Assembly (NCBI RefSeq): GCF_035481615.1
Contig: NZ_JAYKOT010000003.1
Span: forward strand, 372,001 to 436,000
Length of the DNA stretch: 64,000 nucleotides
Reading direction: 5' to 3'
Source of the DNA: Citroniella saccharovorans
Lineage (GTDB): Bacteria; Bacillota; Clostridia; Tissierellales; Peptoniphilaceae
Shown piece by piece: positions 45,941 through 54,852 of the stretch. The position numbers and the translations under genes were made by a program. Positions within the stretch are counted from its first letter, which is position 1, and each line of letters begins with the position of its first letter. The notes beneath the pieces were generated by a model. The model did no database searches, was not told the origin of the DNA, and saw nothing but the letters and a program-made list of their open reading frames with translations.

Positions 45941-46426
45941 ATGGAATATGATTGTGGTTTTAAAAAAGGAAATAAATGGTTTAGATATAGAGCAGCAGCA
46001 ATTATAGTAGAAGATGATTGCGTCTTGTTTGCAGGAAATGAAGTTGATGACTATTACTACTCCATAGGGGGTGGAGTCCATTTAGGTGAAACATCTGAAG
46101 AAGCTGTAAAAAGGGAAGTGTTTGAAGAAACAGGGGTCAGTTATGAGATAGATCATCTTGCTGTGATACACGAGAATTTCTTTATTGGAAGTTCAGATTT
46201 AGAGGGAGTAGACTGCCATGAGATTGCCTTTTATTACATGATGAAACCAAAGGGCAATAAGAATCTTAAAAGCCAGAGCCTTACTATGGGCGGAGTAAAA
46301 GAATCTATGCGCTGGATAGCAATTAATGACCTTGATAAATACAATGCTTATCCATCATTTATGAAAGAATATCTTAGGTCGAAGCATAGCGGCGTAGAGC
46401 ATATCATTACAGATGAAAGGGATTAA
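45941..46426 (+). CDS. Nudix hydrolase
   Basis: The protein has 161 residues. The Nudix box is complete: GGGVHLGETSEEAVKREV followed by FEETGVSY (GX5EX7REUXEEXGU). The N-terminal FRYRAAAIIVEDDCVLFA forms the first strands. AAAGGAG precedes the ATG. The substrate, a nucleoside diphosphate linked to some group, cannot be told from sequence. A GNAT enzyme follows 41 bp downstream and may be co-transcribed. Confidence 0.88.
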   Translation: MEYDCGFKKGNKWFRYRAAAIIVEDDCVLFAGNEVDDYYYSIGGGVHLGETSEEAVKREVFEETGVSYEIDHLAVIHENFFIGSSDLEGVDCHEIAFYYMMKPKGNKNLKSQSLTMGGVKESMRWIAINDLDKYNAYPSFMKEYLRSKHSGVEHIITDERD

Positions 46427-46467
46427 AAATAATTATATTATTTAAATGATATTAAAGAGGTGAAATT

Positions 46468-46926
46468 ATGAAATATACTTTTGAAAAACTAAACAAAGAA
46501 AATTTTAGTAAGTATTATGATTATTTATCATTGGCAACGGCATTGGAACCGGAAATTATGTGCTCAACAGATATAAATAAAGAAGAACTTTATGAAAGAT
46601 TAGATGATGAATTAACTAAAAGAAGCACTTCAATACTTGCTATGTATGAAGATAAGGTGGTCGGGAGAGTCGAATATCATTTTTATTCCTGTTTTCAAGA
46701 CGGATATAGAATATGCTATGTTGACTGGGTGTATGTATTGCCGGAGAATAGAAATAAAGGAATAGCAAAAAATCTATTTAATGAAATGACTATTGATTGC
46801 GTTAAACATAATATTGATGAAATAAGATTAATAAGATCTACAAATAAAAATGCAAATGACTTTTACGAAAGTTTTAAATCTGCTAAAATTTGCGAGCTGC
46901 CATTTTTTATACAACATTTATATTAA
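46468..46926 (+). CDS. GNAT family N-acetyltransferase
   Basis: The protein has 152 residues. The acetyl-CoA binding region is VDWVYVLPENRNKGIAKNLF (motif A, with R/Q-x-x-G-x-G/A as RNKGIA), preceded by LAMYEDKVVGRVEYHFY and followed by RSTNKNANDFYESFKS. AAGAGGTG precedes the ATG. The short size and lack of other domains fit a small-molecule or antibiotic acetyltransferase. The substrate is unknown. It is downstream of the Nudix gene. Confidence 0.82.
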   Translation: MKYTFEKLNKENFSKYYDYLSLATALEPEIMCSTDINKEELYERLDDELTKRSTSILAMYEDKVVGRVEYHFYSCFQDGYRICYVDWVYVLPENRNKGIAKNLFNEMTIDCVKHNIDEIRLIRSTNKNANDFYESFKSAKICELPFFIQHLY

Positions 46927-47071
46927 AAGATTTAGGTGCATCTACTAAGAGATAAAACTTTTTAGGGACAGTTCAGATTAAATTTTGGGGCTATATTTTT
47001 AAAAAAATATTCAAAAAATATATTTTAATCTGTTATATTGTATATAGTTATTAAATGTTCGGGGTGAAGCA

Positions 47072-47965
47072 ATGAAAAACAGTAAAAATTTTAATCTTTT
47101 TTTAATGGATGGAGAAGTTACAGGTAGAATTAAATGTACTTTGTCAAATTGGACTGGAGTGGCTTATAAAATTCCTAGAGTACATTTAGATAAATGCAAG
47201 GATAGACAGGATTTAAAGCAAAGTGGAGTATATTTTTTGTTTGGCAAGAACGACAACGAAGAAGATGAAGTATATATTGGTCAAGCTGGAATAAGGAAAA
47301 ATGGTGATGGAGTTTTAGTTAGAGTTAATGAACATTTGAAAGATGACTTTTATTTTTCTGATTGTGTAATGCTGACCACACAAAACAATTCATTTGTTCC
47401 TACTGAAATTTCTTATTTAGAAAATAAATTTACTAATATGGTTATAGAGACGGATAGATTTAAAGTTAGAAATTGGAACGATCCTAATCCTGGACATGTT
47501 ACTGAAGAAAAAGAATCAGAGTTAGAAGATTTTATAGAGTATTCTAAAATGGTTCTTGGTGTTTTAGGTTATAAAATATTTGTTCCTTTAATAGAGGATA
47601 AGACACAGTTAGATAAGACAAATCAAGATGATGAACTGATACTATTTTTGTCAAGAACAATTAGAAAAACTAATAGATTAATTAAAGCTAAATGTAAAAG
47701 AACTAATGAGGGTTTTGTTGTATTAAAAGATAGTATGATAGAGGAAATGGATTCACAGGCAATACCAAAATCGATTAAAGATTTAAGAGAAAAAATTAAA
47801 AATAACAATGGTATAGTTAATGGTAAGATTACAAAAGATTATTTATTTAACAGTCCTTCATATGCAGCTTCTTTTGTTCTCGGAATGGAAACAAATGGTA
47901 GAACTAATTGGAAAACTGAAAACGGGGTGACACTTAAAGATTTTGAAGAAGATGGGTTTAAATAG
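47072..47965 (+). CDS. GIY-YIG nuclease with DUF4357 domain
   Basis: The protein has 297 residues. The GIY-YIG motif is GVYFLFG (about 53-59) and EVYIGQAG (about 67-74), followed by RVNEHL with the catalytic Arg and LENKF carrying the Glu. The C-terminal part (about 235-297), SPSYAASFVLGMETNGRTNWK, is a DUF4357 domain. Such proteins are frequent near restriction systems and may nick DNA. GGGGTG precedes the ATG. It stands alone, with a possible promoter (TTGTATATAG region) upstream. Confidence 0.85.
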   Translation: MKNSKNFNLFLMDGEVTGRIKCTLSNWTGVAYKIPRVHLDKCKDRQDLKQSGVYFLFGKNDNEEDEVYIGQAGIRKNGDGVLVRVNEHLKDDFYFSDCVMLTTQNNSFVPTEISYLENKFTNMVIETDRFKVRNWNDPNPGHVTEEKESELEDFIEYSKMVLGVLGYKIFVPLIEDKTQLDKTNQDDELILFLSRTIRKTNRLIKAKCKRTNEGFVVLKDSMIEEMDSQAIPKSIKDLREKIKNNNGIVNGKITKDYLFNSPSYAASFVLGMETNGRTNWKTENGVTLKDFEEDGFK

Positions 47966-48181
47966 TAAAAAGTTATTTTAAGAAAAGTCTACAGATAATA
48001 AATACCTTTTTTTATAATTTACTGCTTTAAGATTTTGTATTGTTTTAATGATAAAAAATAGAATTTAAGATTACAAAAACGCTAAAATTTAGTTGTTATC
48101 ATAGGTTTATTTAATAAATATTGGAATAATCATATAAATAATTAGTTCGTGGCAGGTCAAAACTATTTAGGATTAATTTAA

Positions 48182-49250
48182 TTGATGAATTGCAAATAAT
48201 ATTGCGACACTTACTCTAAACTAAGTTCGTGCATAAATATTTCAAACGGAGTTTGATAATTTAGACACTTTCTAGGTCTATTATTAAGCTCCATTATATT
48301 TTTAATTAAATCTTCAACTTCAATTTTAGCCAAATCTGTTTTCTTTGGATAATATTCTCTTAATAAACCATTTGAATTTTCGTTACTTCCTCTTTGCCAT
48401 GCTGAATATGGGTCGGCAAAATAGAAGTCTATTCCCATATTTTCAATTTCTTTATAACAAGCAAATTCCTTACCTCTATCTGAAGTGAAACTTTTTAAAG
48501 CAAATTCTGGTAGAGATTTTATTAGCTTTTTCATAGCTTCAAGCATTGAATCTTTACTTCTATCTTTCATAGGTAAAGCTATATAGAACCTTGATTTCAT
48601 TTCAACGAAGGTTGCGAGGCATCCTTTGTTTTTTCCTCTTGATGACTCAACAGTATCTAATTCCCAATGCCCGAATTCTACTCTCTTTTTAACTCTATTA
48701 GGTCTTTTTCTTATAGAGGTTCCAATATTAAACCTCCCTCTAGTTTCTTTAGACTTTCTTGATTTTCCTTTTCTTCTAAGTTTGCTTAGGTCGAATTCAA
48801 TAAATCCTGAATAAAGCCAATTATATATGGTTTTAAAGGAAACGATTCTAGATAGCACGGTAGATGCTATCTGTTCTTGTGACAATTTAGAGTTTAGTTT
48901 ATTTAGGATTATATTTTTTATGGTATCAGTATATTTAGTTTTTCTTCCTTTATGTGATGCCTTATATCTCTTGTCTTTATCTGCATCTACTGCTTTGTAA
49001 GTCCCCTTGCATCTTTTTAGTTCTCTAGATATTGTTGAATGGTGAAACCCTAAAATTTCCGATATCCTTCTAGAAGAATATCCTTCTTTGTGTAAAACCT
49101 CTATCTTATTTCTTTCGTTTAGTGTAAGATATTTATGACTCATATTAACCTCCGTGTGTGTTTTTGTCGTTACTAACATTTTACACGAAGTTAGTTAATA
49201 TGAGTTTTTATTTTTTATTTAGTGTCGCATTTAATTTTACAACTTATCAA
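48182..49250 (-). mobile_element. Intact IS30 family insertion sequence
   Basis: The element is 1069 bp. Imperfect inverted ends of about 30 bp share TTGAT.A.TTG.AAA and TGCGACACT (low end from 48182, high end to 49250). TTAA occurs on both sides (48178-48181 and 49251-49254) and may be the target duplication, though the AT-rich context makes this weak. It has one intact transposase gene. A decayed copy lies at 42640-43690. Confidence 0.88.
48211..49143 (-). CDS. IS30 family transposase
   Basis: The protein has 310 residues from ATG 49143, which follows GGAGG. The frame is open to 49179 upstream, inside the terminal region. The N-terminal helix-turn-helix reads YSSRRISEILGFHHSTISRELKRCKG. 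The DDE catalytic core has ELDTVESSRG (first Asp), FTSDRGKEFA (second Asp) and YSAWQRGSNENSNGLLREY (Glu region). The C-terminus NNRPRKCLNYQTPFEIF is the IS30 signature. It looks fully functional. Confidence 0.95.
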   Translation of the reverse strand: MSHKYLTLNERNKIEVLHKEGYSSRRISEILGFHHSTISRELKRCKGTYKAVDADKDKRYKASHKGRKTKYTDTIKNIILNKLNSKLSQEQIASTVLSRIVSFKTIYNWLYSGFIEFDLSKLRRKGKSRKSKETRGRFNIGTSIRKRPNRVKKRVEFGHWELDTVESSRGKNKGCLATFVEMKSRFYIALPMKDRSKDSMLEAMKKLIKSLPEFALKSFTSDRGKEFACYKEIENMGIDFYFADPYSAWQRGSNENSNGLLREYYPKKTDLAKIEVEDLIKNIMELNNRPRKCLNYQTPFEIFMHELSLE

Positions 49251-49303
49251 TTAAAAAAACTAAGGGCTCATTTTAAACCCTTAGTATATATAGATCATAT
49301 TTT

Positions 49304-49930
49304 TTAATCATCTTCTATTACAAATCCGGTTATTCGAGCTTGGATTGCAAGCTGAGTACGGCTTGAAAATCCAGTTTTATCTAGAAGATGTTTTATATGG
49401 GTTTTTACAGTGTTTAGTGAAATTCCAAGGCTTTCTGAGATTTTATCGTTGCCTACTCCTGTAGTTAGGAGTCTAAGGACTTGGATTTCTCTAGGCGTTA
49501 GTTCAGTTGATTTCGCCATTCCAAGTTTGACCTCTGGGGTTTCCATCGGATATATAGATTCTCCTTTGAGCGTCCTTTCAATAATTTCTAATATTGTTTC
49601 TTCAGATGCTTCTTTGTACCAAAAACTTTCAATTCCAATTTTTCTTGCCCTATCCATCCAAGATACTTCAGGCATACTGGTAACTGCGATAATCTTTAAT
49701 TCTGGTTTCAACTTTTTTATTTTTTCAGCTGCATCAAGGCCGTTTGATCCGTCCTGCATAAGTATATCCATAATTACGAGATCTAACTTACTATTTAGTA
49801 CATAGGTATCTGCAAACATAGCAGTATCAACACAGTAAGTAACTTCATAGTCTGGGCACTGGTTTATATATAATTTAAACATTTCACGGGAGACGAATTG
49901 ATCATCTACTATCATTATTTTATAGGTCAT
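49304..49930 (-). CDS. NarL/LuxR-family response regulator
   Basis: The protein has 208 residues. The receiver domain (TYKIMIVDDQFVSREMF, phospho-Asp in LDLVIMDILMQDGSNG, Lys in FWYKEAS) is followed by a LuxR helix-turn-helix (LTPREIQVLRLLTTGVGNDKISESLGISLNTVKTHIKHLL). It overlaps the kinase gene by 11 bases and is last in a three-gene unit. A downstream IS30 lies 54 bp away. It may control the SPFH/zinc-ribbon genes that start to the right of the locus, on the opposite strand. Confidence 0.92.
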   Translation of the reverse strand: MTYKIMIVDDQFVSREMFKLYINQCPDYEVTYCVDTAMFADTYVLNSKLDLVIMDILMQDGSNGLDAAEKIKKLKPELKIIAVTSMPEVSWMDRARKIGIESFWYKEASEETILEIIERTLKGESIYPMETPEVKLGMAKSTELTPREIQVLRLLTTGVGNDKISESLGISLNTVKTHIKHLLDKTGFSSRTQLAIQARITGFVIEDD

Positions 49931-51209
49931 AGTTTACTCCTTTCGGCCAGGATAGATCTAGAATAAAATTCGAATCTAACTGTATGGCCATTTTGCCGCC
50001 ACAATTTTCTATTCTTTGACGGATATTTTTTAATCCGCCTTTTTCTACTATGGGATTTTTGGATAAAATTCCATCATTTTTTATTTTGCAGTGGATATTT
50101 GAACTATTCTCACTAAGTTTAATCCATATATTTTTAGCATGTCCGTGACGAATGGCATTGTTAAGTGCTTCGTGAATTATCTCAACCAAGAGATTTAGGT
50201 CTCCTTCAGCTTTAGGAGGATTTCCATCTACGTGTACTACAACTCCGATATCTTTGGCGGTCGATATAAGCTTTTTAAATTTAGCAAAACTTTTTGATAA
50301 ATCTCGATCTTCACTTGTGAAATCATTATTTTCATCAAGCATTACTAGACTCTCCATCCATAAATTTATAAGTTTTTCCCGATCTTCCTTAGACTTTTTC
50401 TCCATATCTAAATATCGTTTAAAATAGATTAAAGATTGACCAATCTTGTCATGGATTTTGATCTTTGCTTGCAAGATTTCCTTCTGTCTAGTGTACTCTC
50501 CAACATTTTTTTGATATTCTTTTAAACTTGCGTTGATTTTTTCAATCTGTTTATTTTTTTTCTCAATCTCTTGGTATAGTTCCCATTCAAGGGTTATATT
50601 ATAAGCTAGAGTTTCCCTCACATTTTCGTGAAGAATAACCTTAATCTGCCAAATTTTTCCTAGGGCTTCTACTACAAGGGGATTTCTCTGCAAGATATGA
50701 ACTTCTTTTTTTATTTTGTTTTTTCTTAAATCTTCTGAGCATGCTACATCATTTACAAGCATTCTGCCAAATACTTCATAGCTAATATTTTGCATTACCC
50801 TATTAACCAAGAGGGGAGTACCATCCAATTTTGAAAAACAAATGCCATCTGTAAGATTGTCCATGCTCTCTTTGATAGAATTCTTGCCTATAATTTTTTT
50901 ATTAGTCTTAATAAAGTTTACTAAAAATATAGTTTCTGAGATTATGAGAAATATATCATAGATTATAAATAAATAAAGTGGAAGATCTACGAGAACTTTT
51001 GCCATGTAGAGCTTTCCTGTTCCAATCTCTGCCAAAACCTGCATCGGTAAAAAACTTAGAAGGAAGATGAGTACTCCTTTTACAAAATACTTGGAATGAA
51101 TGTTGGTATTGGCTACTTCAATAATTATTTTTATGCTTGCGACTAATATGACAGTATTTAATAAAAATAAAATAGCAAGCTGATATGTTTTTAGATTAAT
51201 AAGAGTCAT
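49920..51209 (-). CDS. Membrane sensor histidine kinase (HisKA_3-like)
   Basis: The protein has 429 residues from ATG 51209, which follows AAGGAGG. The frame is open to 51236. The first ~125 residues hold three or four helices. A PAS-like segment (NLTDGICFSKLDGTPLLVNRVMQNI) follows, then a coiled coil and a dimerisation helix (QAKIKIHDKIGQSLIYFKRYL, with His in KIHDKIG). The HATPase domain has LLVEIIHEALNNAIRHGHAKN and GGLKNIRQRIENCGGK. It overlaps the upstream sensor gene by four bases (ATGA) and the regulator by 11, so all three are translationally coupled. Confidence 0.88.
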   Translation of the reverse strand: MTLINLKTYQLAILFLLNTVILVASIKIIIEVANTNIHSKYFVKGVLIFLLSFLPMQVLAEIGTGKLYMAKVLVDLPLYLFIIYDIFLIISETIFLVNFIKTNKKIIGKNSIKESMDNLTDGICFSKLDGTPLLVNRVMQNISYEVFGRMLVNDVACSEDLRKNKIKKEVHILQRNPLVVEALGKIWQIKVILHENVRETLAYNITLEWELYQEIEKKNKQIEKINASLKEYQKNVGEYTRQKEILQAKIKIHDKIGQSLIYFKRYLDMEKKSKEDREKLINLWMESLVMLDENNDFTSEDRDLSKSFAKFKKLISTAKDIGVVVHVDGNPPKAEGDLNLLVEIIHEALNNAIRHGHAKNIWIKLSENSSNIHCKIKNDGILSKNPIVEKGGLKNIRQRIENCGGKMAIQLDSNFILDLSWPKGVNYDL

Positions 51210-52861
51210 AGATTCCTCCTTGCAAGAGAAATACATAGATTTATTTCACCATCTAGCATATCTTCTTCTATTAAGAATCCACATTTTTCATAAGTAGATC
51301 CATACTTACTTAGAAAGGACCCAGGTCTTGCACCCTTTAAATTAATACTTAGCTCAGGATTATTCTTTTTCCTATATAGGCTTACATGGAGGGAATCAAT
51401 TCCAGGCATATAAAATTCTAATGCATATTGAAAAATCTCATAAAGATCAAGTGAGAACCCTGCATCAAATCTTCCATTTAACTTCCAATCCATACTTGTT
51501 TTAACACCGCTAAGTTTCAAATAATCTAAGGATTCAGAAAATGCGAGTTTTAGTTCAGAAAGTTCAAGTGACTTTTTATTCTTTGTAATTAAAAACAAAT
51601 TTGAATATCTTTTGATATATACATCGAGAAAACAAGCATGCGTTAGTTTTATCTCAAATAAGTTTTCATCTTCTGGCAGGTTCATCAGAATATATTTGAG
51701 CTGATCGAACTGAGGCTTAAGCTTCATGTGAATATGTTCTCTGATTTCTCTTTGTTCCTCAACCTTAACCATATTCTTTTTTAAGGCATTTTTTGCCTTT
51801 AGAAGTTCATTTTCATTTAGCATATCCTCACTCATATTAAGTAGCTTTCTCTTTAGTTTGTTGAAATCGCTAAGATCTATAAACCAAAAAGATTTGCCGC
51901 CATTTATATTTGCACTTTCAAGTAGGGTATCCTCATCAATAAGAACAGGAGTATGAAGTGATTTTTCAATAAGATAGGGATCGATATTTCTATACTTATT
52001 CGGGCTGAAGATTATCTCACCATTTGAATCCATAATCCCAATATTTAAAGATGATAACTGCAAAAATGATTCGTAGCCTCTGTTTGAAGGTAGAAGTCTC
52101 ATAAATACCAAGGATTCTATAAAAAGCACTACCATCAAGATATTAAACTCTGCACTCTTAAAAATAATCTTAAAATATTCAAAGGGCTCCCAAGCAATCA
52201 TGTATAAAAAAGTATAAATTCCCCAAATAAAAATGATAAAAATGGGAAGTTTTACAGAAGTTAAATGTTTGTTTTTAAACGAATATAGCATAGTGATGGC
52301 GAGGGTAAAAAGAGCCAAGAGGCCTATGTATATAATTACTAGATAAAATATTGGTCCATACTGATTTAGACCAGTATTACTTGGATCAAGAGAAAATACA
52401 AGACCATGGTAATCGTTTGTTATCGTAAAAATCACAGCAATACTGGTAGGAATCCATAGAAGTTTCCAAAATTTACTAATATTTTCTCTCTCAGATTTTC
52501 CAACATAGAGTGATGTTAAAAAAACTAGTTGAGTAAGCACCGGTGGAAAGGTAAAATAAAGATACCTTATATATCTTATTGCAGCTTCATTTCCAATAAA
52601 GATTTCATACTTTATTGTTCTAACAGTTAGGTAAGATATTAGAAGAATACCAATAAGCATAAACCTTAAAACTACAGAATTTCTTAGAACTCTATTTCTC
52701 ATATTTCTCATCCAGAGAAAAATTACAAAGGTATATAGAATAAATACAATAGTATGTACAGGAAAAACTATATAATTATAATAATCCAAAGCATGTAAAA
52801 GACAGGCGAGAAAAACCAAACAAATTGAAACAATATAACTTATGATTTCTTTGCGATACAT
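51206..52861 (-). CDS. 7TM sensor protein with degenerate kinase-like C-terminus
   Basis: The protein has 551 residues. Seven to eight helices in the first ~265 residues fit the HisK_7TM sensor domain. A PAS-like stretch follows (LSSLNIGIMDSNGEIIFSPN, about 278-297). The C-terminal part has a dimerisation-type helix (REIREHIHMKLKPQFDQLKYIL) and an ATPase-fold remnant, but no clear N-box or glycine-rich G-box. It may be a signal-sensing partner that controls the true kinase encoded next, instead of a kinase itself. It is the first gene of the unit. Confidence 0.8.
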   Translation of the reverse strand: MYRKEIISYIVSICLVFLACLLHALDYYNYIVFPVHTIVFILYTFVIFLWMRNMRNRVLRNSVVLRFMLIGILLISYLTVRTIKYEIFIGNEAAIRYIRYLYFTFPPVLTQLVFLTSLYVGKSERENISKFWKLLWIPTSIAVIFTITNDYHGLVFSLDPSNTGLNQYGPIFYLVIIYIGLLALFTLAITMLYSFKNKHLTSVKLPIFIIFIWGIYTFLYMIAWEPFEYFKIIFKSAEFNILMVVLFIESLVFMRLLPSNRGYESFLQLSSLNIGIMDSNGEIIFSPNKYRNIDPYLIEKSLHTPVLIDEDTLLESANINGGKSFWFIDLSDFNKLKRKLLNMSEDMLNENELLKAKNALKKNMVKVEEQREIREHIHMKLKPQFDQLKYILMNLPEDENLFEIKLTHACFLDVYIKRYSNLFLITKNKKSLELSELKLAFSESLDYLKLSGVKTSMDWKLNGRFDAGFSLDLYEIFQYALEFYMPGIDSLHVSLYRKKNNPELSINLKGARPGSFLSKYGSTYEKCGFLIEEDMLDGEINLCISLARRNL

Positions 52862-53639
52862 ATAAGCCCCCTTAAAAATGCCTACAAAATAAATTATTTA
52901 AAATATTAAATTAATAGAATAAAGAAATTCTTTTTTTTTATTATATCAAAAAGAATACTTTTATTCTACTTTTAATTCTATTTACAAGAATTTATTATAA
53001 ATTTTACAAAATATCATCCTTTCGGGTGATGCAAAAAATTAAAAATTTTGTATAATAAAGATAGAAAGTGGAAAATATTTTTCTATAAAAAAAGGAGAAT
53101 AAAAAAGAATAAAATTAGAATATAAAAAAATTTTTCTAGAATTTTAGTGATTATAGTTACTATTTATAATCTATTTACTTAGTCTCTTTATTCAGAATTT
53201 ATAATTAGCTAGAAAAGTTTTGAGTCTTATAAACTTTAGTTGAGTTATATTTTAAGCTGTGCTGGAGTTTTTTGATATAAATGCTATCTAGGCTATACAA
53301 AGAACTTTCTATCTTAAAGCAAAGTTCTAATATGTGATTAAGACCACTCAAAAAATTCTATTTATTAGCTTATATAATGACTATAAAATGTTAAAATATA
53401 GGTGTGGGATTTAAAGATTAAGTTTAATAGCTATGAGCTTGAAAGTATTATGGTCAAAAAATTTTTTGCTTTGTTATTTGAAAGCATAGTTCTAATTTTA
53501 AGATTTTTTTAGAGTTTGTAGGTAAATATTTTTCCTAAAAAGATATATGTTTCATATTGGAGATGGCAAAGTTAATAGTAGATTTTAAATTATTTTTAAG
53601 TAAATTAAATTTTAAAGATTAAATAAGGAGGATATTATT
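52862..53639. other. Long AT-rich intergenic region between divergent operons
   Basis: No gene can be supported. There is a hairpin with a TTTC loop (ATCATCC / GGGTGAT, about 53012-53030) and a TATAAT box at 53051-53056 pointing right. The region separates the leftward sensor/regulator genes from the rightward SPFH gene and should hold both promoters. AGGAGG at 53628-53633 serves the SPFH gene. Confidence 0.45.
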
Positions 53640-54842
53640 ATGGGATTTATTAAAGCATTTACAGGAGCCTTAAGTGGAAGTTTTGCAGACCAATGGCTAG
53701 ATTTTTATGGACCAGGATCTCTTGAGTCAGGCACTTTAGGTATATTTCCAGCTAAGCCACAAGGACAAAATAAGGGTCGTGGAGAAAATACTAAGGGTAA
53801 TAACAATATTATATCAAATGGAAGTAAGATTTTAGTACCTGAAGCTACTGCTCTAATTACTATGCAAGATGGTATGATTACTGGCATAGTTAATGAGCCA
53901 GGAGGATTTATCTACTCATCAGACGATGTGAATTCACAAAGTATATTCGCAGGTGATGGTCTTACTGGTTCACTTATAAAATCTACTTGGGAGAAAATTA
54001 AATTTGGCGGTCAACCAGGTTCAGAGCAATTAGCTTTCTATGTAAATCTTAAGGAGATACCAAAAAATAGATTTGGTACTCAAAGTGAAATATATTGGGA
54101 TGATGCCTTCTTTGGCACACAAGTTGGAGCTGTGACAAGAGGAACATATACTTTAAAGATAGTAGATCCACTACTATTTGTTAGGAACTTTGTTCCTCAA
54201 AAGTATCTAGTTCCAAACGCTCCCGCATTTGATTTTCAAGATATGGATAATGAAGCTGCAGAAGAATTATTCAATGAAGTAGTTTCATCACTTTCAGCAG
54301 CATTTTCTAATTATACTAACGACCCAAGTAAAGGTAATCGTATGAGTAAAATTCAAGGCGATCAAATAGGGTTTGCTAAGTCATTATCTACTGCAGTTGA
54401 AGATGGCTATGAGTGGAAATCTACAAGAGGTCTTGAAATAGCAAAGACTGCTATACTTGCTATAGAGTATGACGAAGACACTAAAGCACTTATGTCAGAT
54501 GTTAAGAAGGCAGATGCACTATCAAGTACTCGTGGTAACTCATTCTTCCAACAAGCAGCTGCAAGAGGTATAGAAGCAGCTGGTGAAAATGGCGGCGGAG
54601 CTAATATGGCATTTATGGGAATGGGAATGAATGCAGCTGGGAATATGATGGGAGCTGTGCAGCAAGAAAATACAGGTAATTCATATAATCCAAACTTTGC
54701 TGCTGGCAATCCAAATCCAGCCCCAAATACCAGTCAAGAAGATCCAACAGAAAAATTAATTAATATGAAGAAACTTTTAGATGCAGGAGTTATTACACAA
54801 GAAGAGTTTGATAAGGTGAAAAAAGATTTACTTGGCTTATAG
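53640..54842 (+). CDS. SPFH-domain protein with C-terminal SHOCT motif (YdjI-like)
   Basis: The protein has 400 residues. The N-terminal half (about 40-230) has the beta-rich SPFH/virion-core-like pattern (LVPEATALITMQDGMITGIVNEPGGFIY; GTQVGAVTRGTYTLKIVDP). A Gly/Ala/Met-rich, Asn/Pro-rich linker follows, and the C-terminus reads LINMKKLLDAGVITQEEFDKVKKDLL, a SHOCT motif. AGGAGG precedes the ATG. Such proteins form membrane-associated oligomers and occur beside stress operons. The zinc-ribbon gene directly downstream is its regular partner. Confidence 0.88.
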   Translation: MGFIKAFTGALSGSFADQWLDFYGPGSLESGTLGIFPAKPQGQNKGRGENTKGNNNIISNGSKILVPEATALITMQDGMITGIVNEPGGFIYSSDDVNSQSIFAGDGLTGSLIKSTWEKIKFGGQPGSEQLAFYVNLKEIPKNRFGTQSEIYWDDAFFGTQVGAVTRGTYTLKIVDPLLFVRNFVPQKYLVPNAPAFDFQDMDNEAAEELFNEVVSSLSAAFSNYTNDPSKGNRMSKIQGDQIGFAKSLSTAVEDGYEWKSTRGLEIAKTAILAIEYDEDTKALMSDVKKADALSSTRGNSFFQQAAARGIEAAGENGGGANMAFMGMGMNAAGNMMGAVQQENTGNSYNPNFAAGNPNPAPNTSQEDPTEKLINMKKLLDAGVITQEEFDKVKKDLLGL

Positions 54843-54852
54843 AGGTGATCTT